From an uncultured Bacteroidales bacterium (GTDB lineage Bacteria; Bacteroidota; Bacteroidia; Bacteroidales; F082), in contig CALBNP010000136.1 of assembly GCA_937896505.1 (NCBI GenBank), positions 24,110 through 88,109 of the forward strand: a DNA stretch of 64,000 nucleotides, written 5' to 3'. Positions 48,313 through 56,675 of the stretch are shown here, in pieces. The notes beneath the pieces were generated by a model that was not told the origin of the DNA, did not search any database, and saw only the letters and a program-made list of their open reading frames with translations. How positions within the stretch are numbered: position 1 is the first letter of the stretch; each line of letters starts with the position of its first letter. The position numbers were made by a program, and so were the translations under genes.

Positions 48313-50535
48313 ATGAATCTTTCAGTAGTTTATTGGGTGCTTGCGGCCTCTATCTTGGCTCTGGCATTCGCCTTCTTCTTCTACAAGCAAATGATGAAGG
48401 AAGACGAGGGTACGGATTTGATGAAAAAGATTGCGGCTCACGTCCGTAAAGGTGCTATGGCTTACCTGAAACAGCAGTACAAGGTGGTCATCATCGTGTT
48501 TGTTGTTTTGGCTGCCATCTTTGGCATCATGGCCTATTTCAAGCTGCAAAATGGCATCGTCTGGTTCGCTTTCCTGACGGGTGGTTTCTTCTCGGGCTTG
48601 GCTGGCTTCTTCGGCATGAAGACCGCCACTTACGCTTCGGCACGTACAGCCAATGCTGCCCGTAAGTCACTGAACAGCGGCCTGCAAGTGGCTTTCCGCT
48701 CGGGCGCCGTCATGGGTCTGGTCGTGGTTGGCCTGGCTCTTCTCGATGTTTCGGTTTGGTTCCTCGTCTTGAAAGGCACTAACCTCCTGAATTTTGTCGG
48801 CGCCAATGCTGACTTGGTCACCATCACCACTACCATGCTGACCTTCGGTATGGGTGCTTCCACTCAGGCATTGTTTGCCCGTGTGGGTGGCGGTATCTAC
48901 ACCAAGGCTGCCGATGTCGGTGCCGACCTCGTTGGTAAGACCGAATACAACATCCCTGAAGACGACCCGCGCAATCCTGCTACCATCGCCGATAACGTTG
49001 GCGACAACGTCGGTGACGTGGCTGGTATGGGTGCCGACCTTTATGAATCATACGCCGGTTCCATCTTGGCTACCATGGCTTTAGGCGCTTCGGCTTTCGC
49101 TACCGCAGCTGCCGAATCGGCCGCTGGCGAAGCCATGCAGATGAAGGCTGTCATCGCTCCAATGCTGATTGCCGCTGTGGGCGTGTTGCTCTCTTTGATT
49201 GGTATTTTCATGGTCCGCACCAAGGAAAACGCAGGCATGAAACAGTTGCTGGGTGCCCTTTCGCGTGGTACTAACACTGCCGCCATCCTTATCGCTGCTG
49301 CCACTTTCGGCATCTTCGCATTCCTGTTTGGAACCGAAACAAACCAATGGTGGCACGTCTCCATGTCGGTCGTCGTCGGTCTGTTGGCTGGCGTCATCAT
49401 CGGCAAGGCTACCGAATATTACACTTCGCAATCCTATAAGCCTACCCAAAAGGTGGCCGAAAGCTCAAAGACGGGTCCTGCTACTGTAATCATTTCTGGT
49501 CTGGGTCTCGGTATGCTTTCCACTGCCATCCCTGTTATCACCGTGGGTGTGGCCATTATCCTGGCTTATCTCTGTGCCAATGGCTTCAGCCTCGAATTCA
49601 ATGCACAGAACCTTTCGATGGGTCTCTATGGTATCGGCATCGCTGCCGTGGGTATGCTCTCCACTTTGGGCATCACCTTGGCTACCGACGCTTACGGTCC
49701 AATCGCCGACAACGCTGGTGGTAACGCCGAAATGAGCGGCCTCGATCCTGAAGTGCGTCAACGCACCGATGCTCTCGATGCTCTCGGCAACACCACTGCC
49801 GCTACCGGTAAGGGTTTCGCCATCGGCTCGGCTGCTCTGACAGCTCTTGCTCTTCTGGCTTCATACGTTGAGGAAATCAAGATCGCCTTGGTGCGTGTCG
49901 GTCAAGACCTGCCGAATGGCGTTGAAGCTGCAAAGGCTACCCTCATCGACTTCATGGAAGCCTACAACGTGAACCTGATGAACCCTGTCGTCCTCGTGGG
50001 CGTGTTCATCGGTGCCATGATGGCCTTCGTATTCTGCGGCATGACCATGAATGCCGTGGGTCGCGCTGCACAGAAGATGGTTGAAGAAGTGCGCCGCCAG
50101 TTTGCCACCATCAAGGGTATCCTCGAAGGCAAGGCTGAACCTGACTACGAGCGTTGCGTGGCCATCTCCACAAAGGGCGCTCAGCACGAAATGCTGGTTC
50201 CTTCCATCCTCGCTATCGTAGTTCCTATCCTTACGGGTGTCATCCTTGGCGTTCCTGGCGTGCTGGGTCTGCTCATCGGCGGCCTCTCATGCGGCTTCGT
50301 CATGGCTGTGTTCATGGCCAACTCGGGCGGCGCTTGGGACAATGCCAAGAAGTATGTCGAAGAAGGCAACTTCGGTGGCAAGGGCTCTGACAACCACAAG
50401 GCTACCGTCGTCGGCGACACCGTCGGTGACCCATTCAAAGATACATCAGGTCCTTCGCTGAACATCCTCATCAAGCTGATGAGCATGGTGAGCATCGTGA
50501 TGGCTGGCCTTACCGTCAGCTGCCACCTGCTGTAA
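48313..50535 (+). CDS. hppA: Membrane-bound pyrophosphatase, ion-pumping
   Basis: 740 residues with about 16 membrane segments. The catalytic acidic motifs are present: KAADVGADLVGKTEYNIPED, TIADNVGDNVGDVAGMGADL, and late MANSGGAWDNAKKY and GDTVGDPFKDTSGPSLN. GNTTAATGKGFAIGSAAL has Ala at the position that is Lys in potassium-independent enzymes, so it should be potassium-dependent. It hydrolyses pyrophosphate to pump H+ or Na+; which ion is not settled by eye. Codon bias resembles rpsA, suggesting strong expression. It ends in a shared bidirectional terminator. Confidence 0.95.
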   Translation: MNLSVVYWVLAASILALAFAFFFYKQMMKEDEGTDLMKKIAAHVRKGAMAYLKQQYKVVIIVFVVLAAIFGIMAYFKLQNGIVWFAFLTGGFFSGLAGFFGMKTATYASARTANAARKSLNSGLQVAFRSGAVMGLVVVGLALLDVSVWFLVLKGTNLLNFVGANADLVTITTTMLTFGMGASTQALFARVGGGIYTKAADVGADLVGKTEYNIPEDDPRNPATIADNVGDNVGDVAGMGADLYESYAGSILATMALGASAFATAAAESAAGEAMQMKAVIAPMLIAAVGVLLSLIGIFMVRTKENAGMKQLLGALSRGTNTAAILIAAATFGIFAFLFGTETNQWWHVSMSVVVGLLAGVIIGKATEYYTSQSYKPTQKVAESSKTGPATVIISGLGLGMLSTAIPVITVGVAIILAYLCANGFSLEFNAQNLSMGLYGIGIAAVGMLSTLGITLATDAYGPIADNAGGNAEMSGLDPEVRQRTDALDALGNTTAATGKGFAIGSAALTALALLASYVEEIKIALVRVGQDLPNGVEAAKATLIDFMEAYNVNLMNPVVLVGVFIGAMMAFVFCGMTMNAVGRAAQKMVEEVRRQFATIKGILEGKAEPDYERCVAISTKGAQHEMLVPSILAIVVPILTGVILGVPGVLGLLIGGLSCGFVMAVFMANSGGAWDNAKKYVEEGNFGGKGSDNHKATVVGDTVGDPFKDTSGPSLNILIKLMSMVSIVMAGLTVSCHLL

Positions 50536-50555
50536 CCAATATCACATTTGGAAAC

Positions 50556-50585
50556 AGAAAAGCGCCTCGAACGGGGCGCTTTTCT
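50556..50585. terminator. Bidirectional terminator between hppA and the PPTase gene
   Basis: AGAAAAGCGCC (50556-50566) and GGCGCTTTTCT (50575-50585) form a perfect 11-bp stem; A and T runs on both arms suit termination of both convergent genes. Confidence 0.85.
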
Positions 50586-50588
50586 TTG

Positions 50589-51143
50589 TTATATGCTGTA
50601 GGCAACCGTGACGACATACTGCTTTCCGCGGTTCACTTGCGTTTCCAGCCGATAGCCTTTGCCGTCGAGGACGGTGTGCAAGTCATCGACGATTCCGGTG
50701 CCGCGTAGTTTCAGCACGGCTTCTTTCATGGTCCAAAAGCGAATGAAGTCTTCGGTGCTGTGGATTTGTGCGGCTTCCGTCTCGTTCATGGTCTTTTGTA
50801 CCAAGGCTGGAGTAGGCTCGCGAAAGCTCTCTATGTCGATGCCGATGGGTTTGTCGTCAACGACAACGGCGAGGCCGTTCTTGCAATGGCTGATGTTGAA
50901 ATGGACGTCGGGATAATGCAGCAACGATGGTTTCCCATGCTCGTTGTGCTGAAGCTCGAAGTTGGTGACACCCATGCTTTTGAGCATCTCGACCAGCATC
51001 AGCCAGGTCTTGAGGTGCTCGAATCGGCCGGCAAGGTGCTTGAAGCGGAGTGCCTCTGAGCGTTGCGGCTCACCGACGATGTTGAGCATCCTTTCTACCT
51101 CAGTTTCTGTAACTTGGGTCATGTCGTCGAAAACTGTTATCAT
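50589..51143 (-). CDS. 4'-Phosphopantetheinyl transferase superfamily protein
   Basis: 184 residues. HFNISHCKNGLAVVV, IGIDIESFRE (the magnesium-binding GIDIE) and FIRFWTMKEAVLKLRGTG (WxxKEA) are the Sfp/AcpT signatures. It transfers phosphopantetheine from CoA to a carrier protein. No carrier protein or synthase gene is nearby. Convergent with hppA. Confidence 0.88.
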   Translation of the reverse strand: MITVFDDMTQVTETEVERMLNIVGEPQRSEALRFKHLAGRFEHLKTWLMLVEMLKSMGVTNFELQHNEHGKPSLLHYPDVHFNISHCKNGLAVVVDDKPIGIDIESFREPTPALVQKTMNETEAAQIHSTEDFIRFWTMKEAVLKLRGTGIVDDLHTVLDGKGYRLETQVNRGKQYVVTVAYSI

Positions 51144-51258
51144 GCTAATTTAATGTCTTGAATTTTGATGCAAAAATACTGCTTTATGTCGAATGGGTAT
51201 TAAAATATCGTAGATAAACAAATAATTCGTATTTTCGCAAACTTTTTATGATTGAAAT

Positions 51259-53076
51259 ATGGGTAGAAAAGATTATAAAAGGATTCCTCTAAGGTCGTTT
51301 GACGATATGCCACAACGCACCTTCGACCTCTTGCCTCGTTTCGTTGATAAATTCGGATGGAAAGACTGCATATTTGCAGGAAAGGTGAACGGGCAATGGG
51401 TAAAGATTGACGGAAACCGTTTCATAGAGCGTGTCAACCGAATTAGCATGGGCATGATGAAGCTTGGTGTTCAGAAGGGTGACCGTGTCGCCATCGTTTC
51501 AAATAGCTGTCCACAATGGAATATGGTCGATTTTGCGGTCCAACAAATCGGGGCTATCGTCGTTCCCGTATATCCAACATTGAGCCAGCATGACTTCGAA
51601 TATATCTTCCATCATTCCGAACCGAAGATTATCTTTGTGGAAGGCCCGGTTATATATCGGAAAATCAAAGACGTACTCGAACACGTCGATGCGCTGGTTT
51701 ATACCTTCAACCAAGTGATGGGCATCAAGTTGCTCAAGGAGGTGATTGAGGAAGGCTTCAGTGGCCTTGACCTTCGCCGAGAGTTGCGCCAAATCGAGTC
51801 GGAGATTTCGCCTGATGACGTTGCCACAATTATCTATACCTCAGGCACGTTAGGCACACCCAAGGGCGTCATGCTCACGCATCGCAACTTGATGAGTAAC
51901 TGCCAGCACTACGCTCCACATTATCCCATCGAGCCGACACAGAACGCCATAAGCTATTTGCCGTTGTCGCATATCCTTGAGCGTTCCGTTCAATACAGCC
52001 ATGTCTATCTTGGTGTTTCGACCTATTATGTCGAGAACATAGGCACCATCATGCGCGATGTCGCCGACATTAAGCCCGAGCATTTTTCCACCGTGCCTCG
52101 TGTACTTGAAAAGGCTTACGTCGCTATCATGCGAAAGGGCGAGAAACTCACGGGCTTTAAGAAGAAAACCTTCAACTGGGCTTTTGCCCTGGCTGAGAAA
52201 TATGACGAAACAGGTCGCAACAACAGCATTTTTTATAGATGGAAACTGGGACTTGCCCGCATCCTCGTCTTCGATGAGGTGAAAAAGACCTTTGGGGGGA
52301 ACCTCCGCTTCTTCATTTCGGGTGGTGCCAGCATCCAGCCACGTTTGGTCCGCACCTTTGCCGCCATGGGAATGCCAGTCAGCGAAGGCTATGGCCTCAC
52401 CGAGACTTCGCCTGTGGTTTGCACCAACAGTCCCGCAACGGGAGTGATGAAAGCAGGAACCGTGGGTGTCCCATGCGCCAACCTCGAAGTGAAGACCGAT
52501 CCCGAAACAGGCGAAATTCTCGTCAAAGGTCCAAGCGTGATGAAAGGCTACTACAAGGATGAGGAACAAACCCGTTTGGCCATCGACGAGAATGGCTTCT
52601 TTCACACGGGCGACAAGGGCGAGTTCGACGAAGACGGCTTGTTGAAGATCACCGGTCGCATCAAGGAAATCTTCAAGGACTCGATGGGCAAGTATATCTC
52701 GCCTGCCTTGATTGAGAACAAGTTTGCCGAATCGGTGTGGTTCAACAACGTGATGGTCGTGGGCGAAAACCAGAAGTTCGCCGCTGCCCTCATCGTGCCT
52801 AATTTCGAGTATCTCAAGCAATGGTGCAAAGAACAGAATATCGAATATAAGACAGATGCCGAGATGGTGAAGAACAAATCGGTTGTGGCTGCCATCAAGA
52901 AGGAAGTGGAAGCCTACAACAAGTTCTTTGGCGACTATGAACAGATAAAACGTTTCGAACTCATGGACCACGAGTGGACCATCGATGATGGCGAAATCAC
53001 GCCAAGCATGAAGATTCGCCGCAAGGTCATTGCCGAGCACTACAAAGATTCCATCGACAGGCTCTTCGTAGAATAA
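51259..53076 (+). CDS. Long-chain fatty-acid-CoA ligase (AMP-forming), copy 2
   Basis: 605 residues. IIYTSGTLGTPKGVML has Leu where copy 1 (12095) has Thr in the A3 loop; SEGYGLTETSPVVC (A5), NGFFHTGDKG (A7) and ITGRIKEIFKDSMGKYI (A8) follow, and TPSMKIRRKVI has the A10 lysine. The same FadD15-like architecture as copy 1, from which it has diverged clearly, so it is an old duplication. The upstream TATTTTCG (51232-51239) is a one-mismatch -7 box. Confidence 0.9.
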   Translation: MGRKDYKRIPLRSFDDMPQRTFDLLPRFVDKFGWKDCIFAGKVNGQWVKIDGNRFIERVNRISMGMMKLGVQKGDRVAIVSNSCPQWNMVDFAVQQIGAIVVPVYPTLSQHDFEYIFHHSEPKIIFVEGPVIYRKIKDVLEHVDALVYTFNQVMGIKLLKEVIEEGFSGLDLRRELRQIESEISPDDVATIIYTSGTLGTPKGVMLTHRNLMSNCQHYAPHYPIEPTQNAISYLPLSHILERSVQYSHVYLGVSTYYVENIGTIMRDVADIKPEHFSTVPRVLEKAYVAIMRKGEKLTGFKKKTFNWAFALAEKYDETGRNNSIFYRWKLGLARILVFDEVKKTFGGNLRFFISGGASIQPRLVRTFAAMGMPVSEGYGLTETSPVVCTNSPATGVMKAGTVGVPCANLEVKTDPETGEILVKGPSVMKGYYKDEEQTRLAIDENGFFHTGDKGEFDEDGLLKITGRIKEIFKDSMGKYISPALIENKFAESVWFNNVMVVGENQKFAAALIVPNFEYLKQWCKEQNIEYKTDAEMVKNKSVVAAIKKEVEAYNKFFGDYEQIKRFELMDHEWTIDDGEITPSMKIRRKVIAEHYKDSIDRLFVE

Positions 53077-53077
53077 C

Positions 53078-53113
53078 ACAACAATATGAAAATGGCTTTT
53101 TTCATATTGTTGT
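53078..53113 (+). terminator. Perfect 15-bp hairpin after acyl-CoA ligase 2
   Basis: ACAACAATATGAAAA (53078-53092) pairs without mismatch with TTTTCATATTGTTGT (53099-53113), loop TGGCTT. It begins two bases after the stop; no long T-run follows. Confidence 0.7.
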
Positions 53114-53171
53114 CTCTTGCATTGAGTTTTTCAATCCGCGCATACGTTAGATAGATAATTCAAAAAAGACC

Positions 53172-54266
53172 ATGAGGCACTATATTATCATTATCCTTTG
53201 CACGCTGATATTCATCGGAGTTTCGTGTAAGGCAAATCACAAAGGAAATGATGAAGTGTGTAATGATACCTTTGCAATATGGATGCTGGAACTCAAGGCT
53301 GATAGTTGTGTCCGTAACTATCAATATAGCGAAGCTGTTGAATCACTTCAAACTATAGTCAGCCAATACGGCCATGCCATAGATAGCGCCGATTTATGTG
53401 ACTATCAAAACTCCATTCGCCTTTATGCTTCTATTGCATCGGTTAAGCCACAATGTATTCACAAACAATGTGATATGATTATTCCAACCTATCAAAATGA
53501 ATTCTCACATTTGATTGTTCCAGTATTATGTAATGGCAAGACTGTCGGCTTTGTTTTCGATACGGGAGCCAATCTTTCAACCATCACACAAAGTGTAGCT
53601 GAAGAAATGGACCTGAAAATGATAAACGCTGACGTTACTGTCGGTTCGTCAACGGACATTGATGTGACTTCGCAACTGGCTGTTGCCGATAGCATTGAGA
53701 TTGGAGGAATCCTGTATGAAAACGTCGTTTTCCTTGTCCTACCCGACGAAATGCTTTCGTTCCCGTCTATTGGATATGAGATTCATGGCATAATCGGTTT
53801 TCCTGTAATCAGCCAGATGGAGGAGATTAGGATGAACCAAGATGGCACTATTTTCACTCCACTTGAACCTATAGACAAAGGCTTCCAAAATATGTATTTC
53901 GACGGGCAAAGCATTATCGTTCAATTGATTCACGAAAATGATACTTTACATTTCTTCCTTGATACAGGAGCCAATTCAAGCCAACTTTCGAGGAAGTATA
54001 TTGAGACCCACAAAGAAGAAATCGTAGCTCATGCCAAACTTCAACATGTGCATCGTGGTGGTGCCGGCGGAATGGTTGAAGTCGATGAGTATGTCATTGA
54101 TGATTTTACGTACATTATTGGAAGTCAAAGCAATACATTAAAACACATGCCAGTGAGCATGGATGAAAGCCACAGCCAATATGAGGGTGTTATCGGACAA
54201 GACATTTTTGCTCAGTTCGATACGATGATTTTGAATTTCAGATACATGTATATCGATTTTGAATAA
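53172..54266 (+). CDS. Lipoprotein with two retropepsin-like aspartic protease domains
   Basis: 364 residues. A lipoprotein signal (IIILCTLIFIGVSCKA) precedes a ~100-residue helical region, then two copies of a retropepsin-like fold: VGFVFDTGANLSTI (~residue 131) and LHFFLDTGANSSQL (~residue 259), each with the catalytic DTGA, and each followed by a later hydrophobic-hydrophobic-G motif (IHGIIGFPVI, YEGVIGQDIF). Retropepsins normally dimerise to bring two DTG loops together; one chain here carries both. Substrate unknown. Confidence 0.82.
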   Translation: MRHYIIIILCTLIFIGVSCKANHKGNDEVCNDTFAIWMLELKADSCVRNYQYSEAVESLQTIVSQYGHAIDSADLCDYQNSIRLYASIASVKPQCIHKQCDMIIPTYQNEFSHLIVPVLCNGKTVGFVFDTGANLSTITQSVAEEMDLKMINADVTVGSSTDIDVTSQLAVADSIEIGGILYENVVFLVLPDEMLSFPSIGYEIHGIIGFPVISQMEEIRMNQDGTIFTPLEPIDKGFQNMYFDGQSIIVQLIHENDTLHFFLDTGANSSQLSRKYIETHKEEIVAHAKLQHVHRGGAGGMVEVDEYVIDDFTYIIGSQSNTLKHMPVSMDESHSQYEGVIGQDIFAQFDTMILNFRYMYIDFE

Positions 54267-54345
54267 TCAAATCCAAAGAACTTTATACAAATAGAAAAAT
54301 AGTTCGTAAAGGTTGAAATGTTTTTGAGATAAACGATAAAAACCA

Positions 54346-54353
54346 TACCTTTG
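54346..54353 (+). promoter_or_regulatory. -7 box TACCTTTG for the CPA2 antiporter pair
   Basis: With TTTG at 54323-54326 as -33 element (19-bp spacer). ATG at 54383. Confidence 0.75.
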
Positions 54354-54382
54354 CAGCATAAACGATTATAATATTTTTCATC

Positions 54383-56662
54383 ATGTCAGAATTGCCAGCA
54401 TTATTCTCCGACCTCGCCTTGATTTTAGTTACGGCCGGTATTACTACAGTTATCTTTAAGTGGCTGAAGCAGCCTGTTGTTCTGGGCTACATCATTGCAG
54501 GTTTCCTTATCGGGCCATATATGACATTGTTCCCGGGCATCAACGACCACGAAAGTGTTCACTTGTGGAGCGAAATCGGTATGGTTTTCTTGCTGTTTGC
54601 CATCGGTTTGGAATTCAGTTTCAAGAAGTTGAAGAAAGTGGCAGGCACGGTTGGCATCACCGCTCTCACCGAGTTGATTTCGATGTGCATCATCGGTTTC
54701 TTCCTCGGCAAGTTGTTGGGTTGGAGCCAGATGGACAGCATCTTCCTTGGCTGCATGTTGGCCATGTCGTCAACGACAATTATTGCAAAAGCCTTTGAAG
54801 ATTTGAAGCTCACGCGTGAGAAATTTACGCAAGGTGTCATCGGCGTGTTGGTGGTCGAGGATTTGGCTGCCATCTTGATGATGGTGATACTTTCAACGAT
54901 TGCGGTCAGCACCTCGTTTAATGGTGCCGAGTTGGCTATGAGTGTGGTGAAGCTCGTCTTCTTCCTCTTGATATTCTACATCGGAGGCATGTTCCTCGTT
55001 CCTTCGTTCCTTAAACTGATTCGCCGATTTATGTCGGAAGAAATGCTGACGGTAGTTGCCGTTGGCTTGTGTTTCTTCATGGTTTGGTTAGCCACCAAAT
55101 TTGGTTTCTCATCGGCATTGGGCGCTTTCCTGATGGGAAGTATCTTGGCCGAAACGCTTGAGGCTGAGATGATTCACAAGCTCACCAAACCAATCAAGGA
55201 CTTGTTCGGTGCGGTGTTCTTCGTTTCGGTTGGTATGATGGTCAATCCAAGCATCTTGGTGCAGTATTGGTGGCAAATTTTGGTTATCACGATAGTTGTC
55301 ATTCTGCTGAAGTCGCTTAGTTCGGGAGTGGGTATGTTGCTGGCTGGCAACAACTTGAAGGATTCGGTTCGCGCTGGTGTTTGCTTCGGACAAATCGGTG
55401 AGTTCTCTTTCATCATCGCTTCGGTAGGTATGAGTTTCGGCGTCATCGACGATTTCCTGTATCCAATCATCGTTTCTGTTTCAATCATCACAACCTTCAT
55501 TACTCCATATGCCATCAAGAGCGGATTGCCGCTGTTTAATTGTATGGACAAGAAGATACCCGCAAAATGGAAAGAGACGATGGAAAACAAGAACAAGGGT
55601 ATCAAGACCAAGACGGGCGAGAAGGTGACGATGCGTGACTTCCTTATTCGCCAACTCAAAAATATCGTGATTTATACCTGTATCACGTTTGCTGTGATGT
55701 GGCTCTGCTTTGGCTTGGCTGCCATTATTAATCGGTATGTCCCGCTGCCCTACGGCAATATCATTGGAATAGCGTTGACATTGGTGATTACCTCTCCATT
55801 CGTTTGGGCACTTGCCTTCCGCCACAAAAAGAATGACACAAGAGATAAATTGCAGGAAAACAGTAAATTTAGTGATAGTGCTGTCCAATTATCATTCATC
55901 GTTGGTTTCCTCATTGCATTGGGATTTGAATGGAACATGATACACCATTTCTTCAGCCAGCCATTCTGGGCTTCGATGAATCTGGATGGCGGTCTTCCTG
56001 CCGTTTGGGTGGCATTTATCTTTGCCATTGGCGTGACTTTGTTGTTGCGTGTGATTAGCCCAGCCATGAAATGGTATAAGCTAATCGAGAAGAACTTCCT
56101 GGAGAACATGAACAAACGCCAGTCGCAACAGACGATTGTGGTGCCTGAAATCCTTCAGGAGAATTTCACGCTTGAGAAGATGGAACTGAGCGTCAAGAGT
56201 CCATACGTGGGCAAGACGATAAAGGAAACCGATTTCCGCGACAATTATAACATTAGTGTGGTTTGTGTCGAACGCGGCGACGAAATCACCAATCTCCCTG
56301 ACAAGGATTTCGTGCTCTATCCTCACGATGAAATCACGTTTATAGGTTCTGAAGCGCATCTCAACTTGCTGAAATCCAGAGTTATTATTGAAGATGAAAT
56401 CTTGATTAGGGAGAAGCCCGAAAGTGATGTCGCCTTGCACGAAGTTGACATTGCAGAAAACGACCCATTCCTTGGCATGATGCTGCGCGAAACCAAGTTG
56501 CGCGAACGTCACTTTGCCATGGTTGTCGCTGTTGAGCGTGATGGTGATTTCATCCTGAATCCATCGGCCAATATCCGTTTTGAGGTTGGCGATCATGTAT
56601 GGTTTGTGTCAACAACAGAAAAAGCCAAGGAATTGGCTGGCATTCATTTGATTAACAATTAA
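54383..56662 (+). CDS. CPA2-family cation:proton antiporter with two TrkA-C domains, copy A
   Basis: 759 residues. The Na+/H+ exchanger domain fills the first ~390 residues (LILVTAGITTVIFKWLKQPV, FLLFAIGLEFSFKKLKK, GVLVVEDLAAILMMVI with the ion-binding acidic pair, FVSVGMMVNPS, GQIGEFSFIIASVG). A second, less common membrane region (~420-600) follows, then two TrkA-C (RCK-C) domains: VKSPYVGKTIKETDFRD and ENDPFLGMMLRETKLRE. No nucleotide-binding TrkA-N (GxGxxG) is present. KefB/YbaL-like proton-coupled cation transport is likely. A close paralog follows after 13 bp. Confidence 0.9.
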   Translation: MSELPALFSDLALILVTAGITTVIFKWLKQPVVLGYIIAGFLIGPYMTLFPGINDHESVHLWSEIGMVFLLFAIGLEFSFKKLKKVAGTVGITALTELISMCIIGFFLGKLLGWSQMDSIFLGCMLAMSSTTIIAKAFEDLKLTREKFTQGVIGVLVVEDLAAILMMVILSTIAVSTSFNGAELAMSVVKLVFFLLIFYIGGMFLVPSFLKLIRRFMSEEMLTVVAVGLCFFMVWLATKFGFSSALGAFLMGSILAETLEAEMIHKLTKPIKDLFGAVFFVSVGMMVNPSILVQYWWQILVITIVVILLKSLSSGVGMLLAGNNLKDSVRAGVCFGQIGEFSFIIASVGMSFGVIDDFLYPIIVSVSIITTFITPYAIKSGLPLFNCMDKKIPAKWKETMENKNKGIKTKTGEKVTMRDFLIRQLKNIVIYTCITFAVMWLCFGLAAIINRYVPLPYGNIIGIALTLVITSPFVWALAFRHKKNDTRDKLQENSKFSDSAVQLSFIVGFLIALGFEWNMIHHFFSQPFWASMNLDGGLPAVWVAFIFAIGVTLLLRVISPAMKWYKLIEKNFLENMNKRQSQQTIVVPEILQENFTLEKMELSVKSPYVGKTIKETDFRDNYNISVVCVERGDEITNLPDKDFVLYPHDEITFIGSEAHLNLLKSRVIIEDEILIREKPESDVALHEVDIAENDPFLGMMLRETKLRERHFAMVVAVERDGDFILNPSANIRFEVGDHVWFVSTTEKAKELAGIHLINN

Positions 56663-56675
56663 TACCAAATAAAGT

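Noticed and set aside
51850..53079. A 409-codon open frame antisense to acyl-CoA ligase 2
   Set aside because: The sense strand encodes a full ligase; the antisense product is low in recognisable motifs.
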